A stretch of DNA of 64,000 nt from Streptomyces sp. CBMA152. Lineage in GTDB: Bacteria; Actinomycetota; Actinomycetes; Streptomycetales; Streptomycetaceae. Below, piece by piece: positions 16,723 to 24,380 of the stretch; within the stretch, counting starts at the first letter, position 1; every line of letters starts with the position of its first letter. The notes below the pieces were generated by a model that saw nothing but the letters and a program-made list of their open reading frames with translations, was not told where the DNA came from and searched no databases. The translations under genes were made by a program, and so were the position numbers. Where the stretch lies: NCBI RefSeq assembly GCF_014596475.1, contig NZ_MECJ01000002.1, positions 248,001 through 312,000 on the forward strand, given 5' to 3'.

Positions 16723-16761
16723 ACCGGGTGTGTGCCGTGGGCCCCATGGCACACACCCGGT
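16723..16761 (+). terminator. Terminator of the collagen-like gene
   Basis: ACCGGGTGTGTGCC (16723-16736) pairs perfectly with GGCACACACCCGGT (16748-16761); the stem can extend by four more pairs to leave a three-base loop. It begins 12 bases past the stop codon. Confidence 0.8.
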
Positions 16762-16921
16762 TCGACGGTCACCACGTACGGCTCGGGCGCGTGCGCCCGC
16801 GCATGCTGCCGCACGCTCTTCGGCAGGTTCTCGCCACGCGGCACGCTGGCCGCAGGAATTGGCCGGATGAGTTAGCCGAAAACCTCGGTGGGTGGCAGTC
16901 CGAGAGCTGAGAGACAGGGGA

Positions 16922-17230
16922 ATGTTCATGTCTGTTGTGATGTCGATGCGTTGGGCCGGGGTCAAGCCCGAGCAGTACGACGCCGTGCGTGCGGAGGTGA
17001 AGTGGGAGGAGGAGACCCCGGACGGGGCCTCCCTGCACGTTGCCTGGTTCGACGCCGGCGCACTGCATGTGATCGACGTGTGGGACGCCCAGAACGACTT
17101 CGAGAACTTCTTCGCCGAACGCCTCGCGGCCGCCGTGGAGAAGGCCGGCATCGCCGGTGAGCCGGAGATGCAGTTCACCCCGCTGCACCGCCGCTTCGTG
17201 GCTCCGGGCGTGAGCGGCGGCGGCGCGTAG
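16922..17230 (+). CDS. Small ferredoxin-like (ABM-type) protein of unknown function
   Basis: A 102-residue soluble protein. It has alternating strands and helices (VVMSMRWAGVKPEQYDAV, then SLHVAWFDAGALHVIDVWD, then a helix FENFFAERLAAAVEKAG), the pattern of a dimeric alpha/beta barrel related to antibiotic-biosynthesis monooxygenase-like and stress-responsive proteins. No catalytic residues can be assigned. ATG at 16922 has AGGGGA five bases upstream; ATG 16928 is an alternative. It stands alone between a terminator and a convergent gene. Function not recognised. Confidence 0.75.
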   Translation: MFMSVVMSMRWAGVKPEQYDAVRAEVKWEEETPDGASLHVAWFDAGALHVIDVWDAQNDFENFFAERLAAAVEKAGIAGEPEMQFTPLHRRFVAPGVSGGGA

Positions 17231-17278
17231 CACCCCTCGGAAGTCCGTCGTCAGAAGTCCGTCGTCACAACTCCCGTG

Positions 17279-18046
17279 TCAGAACGCCGAGTTGGCGAAC
17301 CAGCGGTCGAGCAGCTCCGTGTCTCCGGTGCTCTCGACCGTGTCCGCCGAGCGGTCGACGCGGCGGTACAGGAGCAGCAGCAGATCCGCGGCGCTCGCCC
17401 GTACCGTCGCGTCGGCCGTCGTCGCGGCGCTGTCCGCGACCACGCCGAACCCGTCGGGCCGCAGGCGCACCAGCCACTCGGCGCCGCTGTCGGCGCACTG
17501 GAAGCGGATGCTCTGGTCGGAGCCGCGCAGCTCGGCCACCTTCGGCGCGAAGAAGGCGGCGAAGGGGAGGTTGGTCAGGAACTCGTCGACGCCGTCCCGG
17601 GCGAGCGCGGGGTCGATGGTGGACGCAAGGCCGAGCGTCCACTCGGCGTCGACGCGGTGCACCAGGGTCTCGAACAGCATCCGCCGCACCCAGAACCGCG
17701 CATGGCCGTCGGCGCCCCAGACCCACATCGGCGCGTCCAGGTCGACGCTCGCGAAGGTGTCCGCCGCCACGGCGGCACTCGCGCCCAGCCAGTCGGCGTA
17801 CCCGTCCACCTGCTCCGGCAGCTGCAGATCCACATCACGGCTGGTCGGCCGCTCCTGGACGCGCTGGCGCAGCAGCGCCGAGAACCACCGCTGGACGCTG
17901 CCGGTGTGCTTGATCAGGTCGGCCAGCGTCCAGCCGGGGCAGGTGGGCACCGGAGCCGTCAGGTCGGCGCCCTTGACCAGACCCACGAACCGGGCGGTCT
18001 CCGCCGCGACGGCCGTGCCGTGGTCGGGCTGATCGACTGTGTTCAT
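17279..18046 (-). CDS. Maleylpyruvate isomerase family mycothiol-dependent enzyme
   Basis: A 255-residue DinB-fold protein of the mycothiol-dependent maleylpyruvate isomerase family, specific to actinobacteria. The N-terminal half has the family helix VPTCPGWTLADLIKHTGSVQRW, whose His is one metal ligand; the others are expected in the ADTFASVDLDAPMW-HARFWVRRM-LVHRVDAEW region, where a conserved His (HRVDAE) is visible. The C-terminal domain (about 160-255) is the small SCP2-like part. Family members isomerise maleylpyruvate or conjugate mycothiol, but most have unknown substrates. ATG 18046 follows AGGAAGG. The gene is divergent from the ABC exporter and shares its intergenic promoter region. 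Confidence 0.88.
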   Translation of the reverse strand: MNTVDQPDHGTAVAAETARFVGLVKGADLTAPVPTCPGWTLADLIKHTGSVQRWFSALLRQRVQERPTSRDVDLQLPEQVDGYADWLGASAAVAADTFASVDLDAPMWVWGADGHARFWVRRMLFETLVHRVDAEWTLGLASTIDPALARDGVDEFLTNLPFAAFFAPKVAELRGSDQSIRFQCADSGAEWLVRLRPDGFGVVADSAATTADATVRASAADLLLLLYRRVDRSADTVESTGDTELLDRWFANSAF

Positions 18047-18119
18047 CCTGATATGCCTTCCTGGCGTACCGATTTTCCTTGCCGTGCTTGCTGCGTCCCT
18101 TGCCATTTCGGCAATCCGG

Positions 18120-18150
18120 TTGACCTCAAGTTTGGTAGAGGTCGTACGTT
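18120..18150 (+). promoter_or_regulatory. SoxR-box-like promoter with 19-bp spacer, leaderless start
   Basis: -35 TTGACC (18120-18125) and -10 TACGTT (18145-18150) are separated by exactly 19 bases, the overlong spacing typical of MerR/SoxR-activated promoters. The spacer carries CCTCAAGTTTGGTAGAGG (18124-18141), whose left half is identical to the E. coli SoxR site CCTCAAGTTAACTTGAGG and whose right half keeps the GAGG end. The predicted transcription start coincides with the A of ATG 18157, so the mRNA would be leaderless. Confidence 0.75.
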
Positions 18151-18156
18151 TCCTTC

Positions 18157-20043
18157 ATGAGCATGGAAGCCACCGCGTGGACGCAGCTCCACAATGTCAT
18201 GAACGCGCAGCAGGACCGACGCCCCTTCAACAGAGCGACGCTGCGGCGCATCGCCGCGTTCGCCCGTCCGCATCGCCGCCGTATCGGGCTGTTTCTCCTG
18301 CTCAGCGTGGCGACGGCGCTGCTCGCGGTCGCCACTCCCGTCCTCGCCGGGCGCGTGGTCAACGCGATCGTCAGCGGCAAGGAGGAGGGCACGGTCACAC
18401 GGCTCGCCGCACTCATCGCCGTGATCGCCGTCGCGGAGGCGGGGCTCGGGCTGGTGAGCCGCTGGCTGTCGTCGACTCTCGGCGAGGGGCTGATCCTGGA
18501 TCTGCGGACCGCCGTCTTCGACCATGTGCAGCGGATGCCGGTCGCCTTCTTCACCCGGACCCGCACCGGCGCCCTGGTCAGCCGTCTCAACAACGACGTG
18601 ATCGGCGCCCAGCGGGCGTTCAGCAACACCCTTTCCGGTGTGGTCAGCAATGTCGTCACGCTGCTGCTCACCCTCGGCGTCATGCTCAGCATCTCCTGGC
18701 AGATCACCGTGCTCGCGCTCGTGCTGCTGCCGATCTTCGTACTGCCCGCGCGCCGGATGGGTACGCGGATGGCGAAGCTCCAGCGCGAGGCCGCCGAGCA
18801 CAACGCCGCGATGGGCACCCGGATGACCGAGCGCTTCTCCGCGCCCGGCGCGACCCTGGTCAAGCTCTTCGGCCGGCCCGCCGACGAGTCCGCCGAGTTC
18901 GCCGCCAGGGCCAGCCGGGTGCGTGACATCGGCGTCCGTACGGCGATGGCGCAGTCCGCCTTCATCACGGCCCTCACCCTCGTCTCGGCACTCGCGCTGG
19001 CCCTGGTGTACGGGCTCGGCGGGTACTACACGCTGCACGGACACCTCAAGGCAGGCGCGGTTGTCGCCCTCGCCCTGCTGCTCACCCGGATGTACGCGCC
19101 GCTCACCGCCCTCGCCGGTGCCCGCGTCGAGGTGATGAGCGCGCTCGTCAGCTTCGAGCGGGTCTTCGAGGTGCTCGACCTCAAGCCGCTGATCGCCCAG
19201 AAGCCGGACGCGCGGCCGGTGCCCGAGGGGCCGGTCTCCGTGGAGTTCGACGGGGTCCGCTTCGGCTACCCGTCCGCCGACAAGGTCTCCCTCGCCTCGT
19301 TGGAGGAGGTCGCGAGCCTGGACACCCGGGGCGGCACCGAGGTGCTGCACGGGGTCTCCTTCCGCGCCGAGCCCGGCCAGATGGTGGCCCTGGTCGGCTC
19401 CTCCGGCGCGGGCAAGTCGACCATCGCGCAGCTGCTGCCCCGCTTGTACGACACGGACGAGGGCGCCGTACGCCTCGGTGGCGTCGACGTACGCGATCTG
19501 ACCGCCGACTCGGTCCGCGACACCATCGGCATGGTCACCCAGGACGGCCACCTCTTCCATGAGTCGGTCCGCGCCAACCTGCTGCTCGCCCGGCCGGACG
19601 CCGCCGAGGAGGACCTGTGGGACGCGCTGCGCCGCTCGCGCCTCGACGGTCTGGTCGCCTCGCTGCCCGACGGGCTCGACACGGTCGTCGGCGAGCGCGG
19701 CTACCGGCTCTCCGGCGGTGAGCGCCAGCGGCTGACCATCGCCCGGCTGCTGCTGGCCCGCCAGCGCGTGGTCATCCTCGACGAGGCCACCGCGCATCTG
19801 GACAACACCTCGGAGGCGGCGGTCCAGGAAGCGCTCGGCGAGGCGCTGGAAGGCCGCACCGCCGTGGTGATCGCCCACCGGCTCTCCACCGTACGGTCCG
19901 CCGACCTCATCCTGGTGGTCGAGGACGGGCAGATCGCGGAGCGGGGCACACACGAGGAACTGCTCGCGCTCGGAGGCCGCTACGAGGAGCTGTACCGCAC
20001 CCAGTTCGAGCGCCCCGGCAACACGCCCGCGGGCCGCGGCTGA
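18157..20043 (+). CDS. ABC exporter, fused permease and ATPase (probable SoxR target)
   Basis: A 628-residue half-transporter of the type IV exporter fold. Residues 40-330 contain six hydrophobic segments; the nucleotide-binding domain (about 360-610) has Walker A GSSGAGKST, Q-loop MVTQDG, signature LSGGERQR, Walker B VVILDEATAHLD and the H-loop IAHRLST. It should work as a homodimer to export lipids, drugs or metabolites. An insert of about 20 residues separates the first NBD strand from the rest. The promoter in front carries a SoxR-like box, and S. coelicolor SoxR is known to control an ABC transporter gene (SCO7008), so this is a likely orthologue induced by redox-active compounds. ATG 18157 is at the predicted transcription start. 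Confidence 0.93.
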   Translation: MSMEATAWTQLHNVMNAQQDRRPFNRATLRRIAAFARPHRRRIGLFLLLSVATALLAVATPVLAGRVVNAIVSGKEEGTVTRLAALIAVIAVAEAGLGLVSRWLSSTLGEGLILDLRTAVFDHVQRMPVAFFTRTRTGALVSRLNNDVIGAQRAFSNTLSGVVSNVVTLLLTLGVMLSISWQITVLALVLLPIFVLPARRMGTRMAKLQREAAEHNAAMGTRMTERFSAPGATLVKLFGRPADESAEFAARASRVRDIGVRTAMAQSAFITALTLVSALALALVYGLGGYYTLHGHLKAGAVVALALLLTRMYAPLTALAGARVEVMSALVSFERVFEVLDLKPLIAQKPDARPVPEGPVSVEFDGVRFGYPSADKVSLASLEEVASLDTRGGTEVLHGVSFRAEPGQMVALVGSSGAGKSTIAQLLPRLYDTDEGAVRLGGVDVRDLTADSVRDTIGMVTQDGHLFHESVRANLLLARPDAAEEDLWDALRRSRLDGLVASLPDGLDTVVGERGYRLSGGERQRLTIARLLLARQRVVILDEATAHLDNTSEAAVQEALGEALEGRTAVVIAHRLSTVRSADLILVVEDGQIAERGTHEELLALGGRYEELYRTQFERPGNTPAGRG

Positions 20044-20054
20044 GCGCACGGCCG

Positions 20055-20080
20055 GCCGGTGAGCCGTCGAGCTCACCGGC
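20055..20080 (+). terminator. Terminator of the ABC exporter gene
   Basis: GCCGGTGAGC (20055-20064), a 6-base loop, and GCTCACCGGC (20071-20080), flanked by further GC-rich complementary sequence, 12 bases past the stop codon. Confidence 0.65.
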
Positions 20081-20209
20081 GGGCGGCCGGTGCGCCTTCG
20101 ACCTGGTCGCCGTGGTGGCTTCACCAGGTACGGAGCCCGCCCCCTAGGACTTCACCAGCGGGTGGTCGGAGTGGAGGAGGGCACTGACACGGACGGCGAC
20201 AACGTACGG

Positions 20210-20854
20210 CTATTCGGGCGCGGCCTCCTCCCGCTCCAGTGCCCGTGTCAGGGCTGCGAAGCCGGGGTCGATCCCCTCCCTGTCCCCGCCGGTCCGCCAG
20301 TCCACCAGGAAGCCGCGCAGGACCCCGAGGATCATCTCGGCGACCTCCAGCTTGCGCCGGTCGGACCAGTGCTCCGGGCAGATGGCCAGGAGGGTCGGCA
20401 GATACAACTTGGCCGCGCCCCGGCCGAGTTCGGCGTAGCGCGAGGGGTCGTACATCGCGAGCCCGATGGCCTGGTCGAGTGCCAGTTGTCCGGGGTCGTC
20501 GGCGGTCAGGGTCGACCAGATGGCGCGTACCCGGGCCGCCAGTGAGGGATGGCCGGTGACATTGGCTGCGGCGGCCACCGCGTTGTCGATACGCCGGGTG
20601 CGCAGTTGCAGGATCGCCTGCTGGAGCAGGTCGTCCGCGCTGTCGAAGTGGTAGAGGAGCACCTTGTGCGTGGTGCCGGCCGAGCGTGCGGCGCGCCGGA
20701 GCGAGAAGTCGACCATGCCGTGGGCCGCGAGATCCGAGGCGACCAGGTCGAGCAGCTCCCGGCGTCTGGCCTCGCCCCGCTTCGATCCCGTCGACCGCCG
20801 GTAGCCCGCCCGTTCCTCGGAAGCGTCGTGCGCATCTCCGTCGACAGTGTCCAC
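20210..20854 (-). CDS. TetR family repressor
   Basis: A 214-residue regulator with an N-terminal helix-turn-helix (about residues 25-70: RRELLDLVASDLAAHGMVDFSLRR is one part, GTTHKVLLYHFDSADDLL the end of the recognition region) and a ligand-binding C-terminal half of the TetR fold. It is divergent from an alpha/beta hydrolase gene; the 88 bases between them contain an 8+8 bp inverted repeat that should be its operator. GTG 20854 is chosen because GGGAGGAG lies eight bases upstream; in-frame codons further upstream would run through the operator. The hydrolase, or its substrate, is the most likely target. Confidence 0.9.
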   Translation of the reverse strand: MDTVDGDAHDASEERAGYRRSTGSKRGEARRRELLDLVASDLAAHGMVDFSLRRAARSAGTTHKVLLYHFDSADDLLQQAILQLRTRRIDNAVAAAANVTGHPSLAARVRAIWSTLTADDPGQLALDQAIGLAMYDPSRYAELGRGAAKLYLPTLLAICPEHWSDRRKLEVAEMILGVLRGFLVDWRTGGDREGIDPGFAALTRALEREEAAPE

Positions 20855-20886
20855 GGCCGAATCTCCTCCCGAAGCCCTCGCCAGTA

Positions 20887-20906
20887 AGTGAACCGCGTGG
20901 TTCACT
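20887..20906. promoter_or_regulatory. TetR operator candidate
   Basis: AGTGAACC (20887-20894), four-base spacer, GGTTCACT (20899-20906): a perfect inverted repeat in the divergent promoter between the TetR gene and the alpha/beta hydrolase gene. Confidence 0.65.
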
Positions 20907-20942
20907 CTATCTCAGGGCGGTTCGGCCCACTGGGAGGTTGTT

Positions 20943-21887
20943 GTGCACTCGTCCGTGGAACGGCAGAAAGTTCACTTCAGCAGCGGCGGCACCCACTGCG
21001 CCGCCTGGCACTATCCGGGCACCAACGGAGGCTGTGTGGTCATGGCCGCCGGAACGGCGGTCACCAAGGAGCCGGGCACCGACCGGTTCGCGCAGCGTTT
21101 CAACGAGGCCGGGTTCGCCGTCCTCGCCTTCGACTTCCGCCGGATCGGCGAGAGCGGCGGCGAGCCGCGCCAGGTCATACGTATCCCCGACCAACTGGCC
21201 GACTGGCAGGCCGCGATCGCGTACGCACGCGCCCTGCCGGACGTCGACCCGGCCCGGATCGCCCTCTGGGGTTTCTCCCTGGCGGGCGGGCATGTCCTGC
21301 GACTGGCCGCACGCGACGGCGAGTTGGCGGCGGCCATCGCCCAGACACCGCTCGCCGACGGCCCGACCACCGCGCGCGCGGCGATGCGGCACTCCACACC
21401 GGGCGCGATGCTGCGCCTCACGGGGCTGGTGGTCCTGGACGCGCTCGGCGCTCTCGTCGGCCGTCGGCCGATCCTGGTGCCGAGCGCGGGCGCGGCCGGG
21501 ACCGTGGCCGCGCTCACCACACCGGACGCCATGGACGGCACCCGCGCGCTGGACCCCGACGGCGAACACCCCGACTGGGAGCAGACGATCGCCGCGCGCT
21601 CGGCACTCGCCCCCGGGTTCTACCGGCCCGGGCGCGACGCGCGGAACGTGAAGTGTCCGCTGCTGGTCGTGGTCGCCGAACAGGACCAGTCCGTCCTGCC
21701 CGGCCCGGGCCTGCGCGCGGCGGAACAGGCGCCGCTCGGCGAGTCGACACGGGTTCCCGGGACGCACTACGCCGCGTTCACCCACGCGCACCAGCTGGCC
21801 GTGGAGGCCGAAACAGCGTTCCTGCAAAAGCACTTGCTCGGTCCGTCGGCCGACCTTGTACGACTGAGGCCTCCGCGGCGAAACTGA
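20943..21887 (+). CDS. Alpha/beta hydrolase
   Basis: A 314-residue serine hydrolase of the dienelactone/X-Pro-type alpha/beta fold. The nucleophile elbow is WGFSLAGGH (about residue 118), the oxyanion region VVMAAGTAVTKEPG lies near residue 35, and the catalytic acid and His are in AEQDQSV (about 246) and GTHYAAFT (about 275). The central part includes a cap domain. GTG 20943 starts the gene shortly after the TetR operator; the ribosome-binding site GGGAGG lies eight bases upstream. It is followed four bases later by a TPR protein gene, so the two are likely co-transcribed. Natural substrate unknown. Confidence 0.9.
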   Translation: MHSSVERQKVHFSSGGTHCAAWHYPGTNGGCVVMAAGTAVTKEPGTDRFAQRFNEAGFAVLAFDFRRIGESGGEPRQVIRIPDQLADWQAAIAYARALPDVDPARIALWGFSLAGGHVLRLAARDGELAAAIAQTPLADGPTTARAAMRHSTPGAMLRLTGLVVLDALGALVGRRPILVPSAGAAGTVAALTTPDAMDGTRALDPDGEHPDWEQTIAARSALAPGFYRPGRDARNVKCPLLVVVAEQDQSVLPGPGLRAAEQAPLGESTRVPGTHYAAFTHAHQLAVEAETAFLQKHLLGPSADLVRLRPPRRN

Positions 21888-21891
21888 GGGT

Positions 21892-22752
21892 ATGGCGATC
21901 AACGAGCAGGCCCCGGACCACGACGTGCCGGATGACGCGCAGCAGACGGCCCAAGCCGCGTTCGATCTGGGGGCGCAGGAACGCACCGCGGGCAACATCG
22001 ATGCCGCCCGCACCGCGTTCCTGCGCGCCGCCGCCACCGGCCACCCCGACATCGGCCCCATGGCCCTGGCCAACCTCGCCGTACTCGAAGCGTCGGACGG
22101 CCGGACCGAGCAGGCCCGTACCGTGTTCGCGCAGGCGATAGCCACCGGGCATCCCGAGCACGCACCGAAGTCCCTCTTCAACTTCGCGATCTTCGAGCAG
22201 CGCAACGGTGAACTGGCCCACGCCCGCGAGCTCTACGAGCAGGCCATCGCCGACGGGCACCCCGAGCATGCCCGCAAGGCCCGGTTCAACCTCGCCAACC
22301 TGGCGGCTCACCAGGGCCGACTCGGCGAGGCATGCGGTCTGTTCCTGGAGGCCATGGCACCCCCGTTCATCGGGGACACCGCCGAGCGCGCCCACCGACG
22401 GCTCATCGAAGTCGACCCCAGCCACCTCGCCGAGGCCCGCGAGATATACCTCCGGGCCATCACGAACGAGGACAAGGAGACGGCGGCGCAGGCCCGCGAC
22501 CTCCTCTTCGACCTCGACCCCCACCACATCCTGCCCACGGACACCATCACGCTCGGCCCGAGGGAGGTCGACCTGGCCGACGTCGAGTCCGCCGACTGGG
22601 CGACCGGACGGCGACCGGCCTATTCCAGCGGCCATCTGGACGTCTACACCCGCGACGGAAACCAGTACACGATCTTCGTCGACCTGCGCGACCGCTACGA
22701 CCGCCGGAAGTACAACATGCTCCGGGCACACCTCGGACCGGACTCGATCTGA
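21892..22752 (+). CDS. TPR repeat protein
   Basis: A 286-residue cytosolic protein. Residues 20-165 are four Sel1/TPR-like helix pairs with the repeating phrase ATGHPDIG, ATGHPEHAP, ADGHPEHAR and similar spacing of about 34 residues. Residues 175-225 repeat once more in degenerate form. The last 60 residues are a separate small beta-rich module ending with RRKYNMLRAHLGPDSI. Repeat proteins of this type mediate protein contacts. It begins four bases after the hydrolase gene and ends convergently to the GNAT gene. No enzymatic motif is visible. Confidence 0.8.
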   Translation: MAINEQAPDHDVPDDAQQTAQAAFDLGAQERTAGNIDAARTAFLRAAATGHPDIGPMALANLAVLEASDGRTEQARTVFAQAIATGHPEHAPKSLFNFAIFEQRNGELAHARELYEQAIADGHPEHARKARFNLANLAAHQGRLGEACGLFLEAMAPPFIGDTAERAHRRLIEVDPSHLAEAREIYLRAITNEDKETAAQARDLLFDLDPHHILPTDTITLGPREVDLADVESADWATGRRPAYSSGHLDVYTRDGNQYTIFVDLRDRYDRRKYNMLRAHLGPDSI

Positions 22753-22789
22753 GCGGTTTCGGTGAAGCGACGGGTGATGCGGTACGGGC

Positions 22790-23278
22790 TCAACCGACGG
22801 CGATCTCGCGTCGGTACCGCACCCCCGGGCGCCCGTTGATGACGGTGTCGCCCACGATCATGAACCCACTGCGTACGAGTACGGCCATGGACGCAGGGTT
22901 GTCGAGGGTGGTCTTCGCGGTGAGCGCCGAGAGCCCGTACACCTCGGCGGCGAGTCGGCATACCTCCGCGACCGCCGCCGTCGCCATACCCCGGCCCGAG
23001 GCGCGCTCGCCGACCCGGTAGCCGAGCTCGGCGGACCCGTCCTCGACGTCCACGAGATTGATTCGGCCGACCAGGTCACCGTGCTCGTCCACGACGACGT
23101 GGAAGTGACACACACCGGCGTCCTGTTCGGCGAGACGATCGCGCTGGTTGGAGGCGAACTCGGCGAAGTACGTGTCCCCGCGATCCGGGATGGTCCGCGC
23201 GAAAAACTCCCGGTTCAGGCGCTCGAATTCCAGCAGAGCGTCCGAGTGTTCGGCCCGCAGCCGCTCCAACCTCACCAT
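22790..23278 (-). CDS. GNAT family N-acetyltransferase
   Basis: A 162-residue acetyltransferase of the RimJ/RimL-like GNAT group. The acetyl-CoA binding motif A is ELGYRVGERASGRGMATAAV (about residues 95-115), preceded by the substrate strand HGDLVGRINLVDV and followed by LSALTAKTTLDNPASMAVLVRSGF, all in the family order. It transfers an acetyl group from acetyl-CoA to an amine, often a ribosomal protein or a metabolite. ATG 23278 is used; ATG 23290 four codons upstream is an equal alternative because neither has a clear ribosome-binding site. It is divergent from the acyl-CoA hydrolase gene. Confidence 0.9.
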   Translation of the reverse strand: MVRLERLRAEHSDALLEFERLNREFFARTIPDRGDTYFAEFASNQRDRLAEQDAGVCHFHVVVDEHGDLVGRINLVDVEDGSAELGYRVGERASGRGMATAAVAEVCRLAAEVYGLSALTAKTTLDNPASMAVLVRSGFMIVGDTVINGRPGVRYRREIAVG

Positions 23279-23320
23279 GCGCGCCAGCATACGCACGCAC
23301 CCGCCGATGGGCATTGCCTT

Positions 23321-23333
23321 TACGATCACCGTT
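23321..23333 (+). promoter_or_regulatory. -10 element for a leaderless start
   Basis: TACGAT at 23321-23326 matches the -10 pattern TANNAT and lies seven bases before the GTG at 23334, so transcription would begin at the start codon. No ribosome-binding site precedes that GTG, which supports the idea. Confidence 0.35.
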
Positions 23334-24371
23334 GTGACGAACACTACGACCCGCACAGAAGAACCGGTCCTCGTCCGCACGGAGGGCCGTATCGGGCGGT
23401 TGGTCCTCAACCGCCCGCGCGCGCTCAACGCGCTCAGCCACACCATGGTGCTCCGCATCGAGGAGGCGCTGCTCGCGTGGGAGAGCGCCCCCGCCGTGGC
23501 GGCGGTGGTGCTGACCGGGGCCGGTGAGCGCGGGCTGTGCGCGGGCGGGGACATCCGCGCCATCTACGAGGACGCCCGCGCCGGTGGTTCCGCCTCGGCG
23601 GAGTTCTGGCGCGACGAGTACCGGCTCAACGCCCTGATCGCCCGCTACCCCAAGCCGTATGTGGCCCTGATGGACGGCATCGTGATGGGCGGCGGGGTGG
23701 GGGTGTCCGCGCACGGGAGCGTACGTGTCGTCACCGAGCGTTCCCGAGTGGCCATGCCCGAGACCGGCATCGGCTTCGTCCCCGACGTCGGCGGTACGTA
23801 TCTGCTCGGGCGCGCACCCGGTGAGCTGGGCACGCATCTGGCGCTGACCGGTGAGGCCGTCGGCGCGGCGGACGCGATGCTGTGCGGCCTGGCCGACCAC
23901 TTCGTACCGTCCGAGCGGCTCGACGCACTGCTGGCGGACCTGACCATGTCGCCCGTCGACGACGTCCTCTCCCGGTATGCCGCCGAGGCGCCGCCCGGTG
24001 AACTGGCGGCGCACCGGGCGTGGATCGACGACTGCTACGCGGCCGACACGGTCGAGGAGATCGTGGAGCGGCTGCTCGCACACGGCGACCCGGCCGCCAA
24101 GCAGGCGGCCGTCACGCTGTCCGCCAAGTCCCCGACCGCCTTGAAGGTCACGCTGGCGGCGGTGCGCCGCGCGCGCCAACTCGGTTCTCTGGAGCGGGTG
24201 TTGGAGCAGGAGTACCACGTCTCGTGCGCGGCACTCAGCTGCCCCGACCTGGTGGAGGGCATCCGGGCCCAGGTCATCGACAAGGACCGCACCCCCCGCT
24301 GGTCCCCGGCCACCCTCGCCGAGGTCACCGAGGAGGACGTGGCCCGCTTCTTCGCCGCGCCGGCCGCCTGA
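23334..24371 (+). CDS. 3-hydroxyisobutyryl-CoA hydrolase / enoyl-CoA hydratase family
   Basis: A 345-residue crotonase-fold protein. The N-terminal part has the CoA and oxyanion-hole segments GLCAGGDIRAIYED and GGGVGVSAHGSVR, and the glutamate-bearing region AMPETGIGFVPDVGGTYLL that marks the 3-hydroxyisobutyryl-CoA hydrolase subgroup, together with the long C-terminal helical extension (SPTALKVTLAAVRRAR) that plain enoyl-CoA hydratases lack. It would act in valine degradation, freeing 3-hydroxyisobutyrate from CoA. GTG 23334 is chosen because it lies at a predicted leaderless start; an upstream ATG at 23307 would add nine residues. The gene ends just before a convergent TPR gene. Confidence 0.88.
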   Translation: MTNTTTRTEEPVLVRTEGRIGRLVLNRPRALNALSHTMVLRIEEALLAWESAPAVAAVVLTGAGERGLCAGGDIRAIYEDARAGGSASAEFWRDEYRLNALIARYPKPYVALMDGIVMGGGVGVSAHGSVRVVTERSRVAMPETGIGFVPDVGGTYLLGRAPGELGTHLALTGEAVGAADAMLCGLADHFVPSERLDALLADLTMSPVDDVLSRYAAEAPPGELAAHRAWIDDCYAADTVEEIVERLLAHGDPAAKQAAVTLSAKSPTALKVTLAAVRRARQLGSLERVLEQEYHVSCAALSCPDLVEGIRAQVIDKDRTPRWSPATLAEVTEEDVARFFAAPAA

Positions 24372-24380
24372 AGCCCGTAC

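Noticed and set aside
18043..20124. 693-codon minus-strand frame opposite the ABC exporter
   Set aside because: Antisense shadow of a gene with all ABC motifs; it reads through promoter and terminator.
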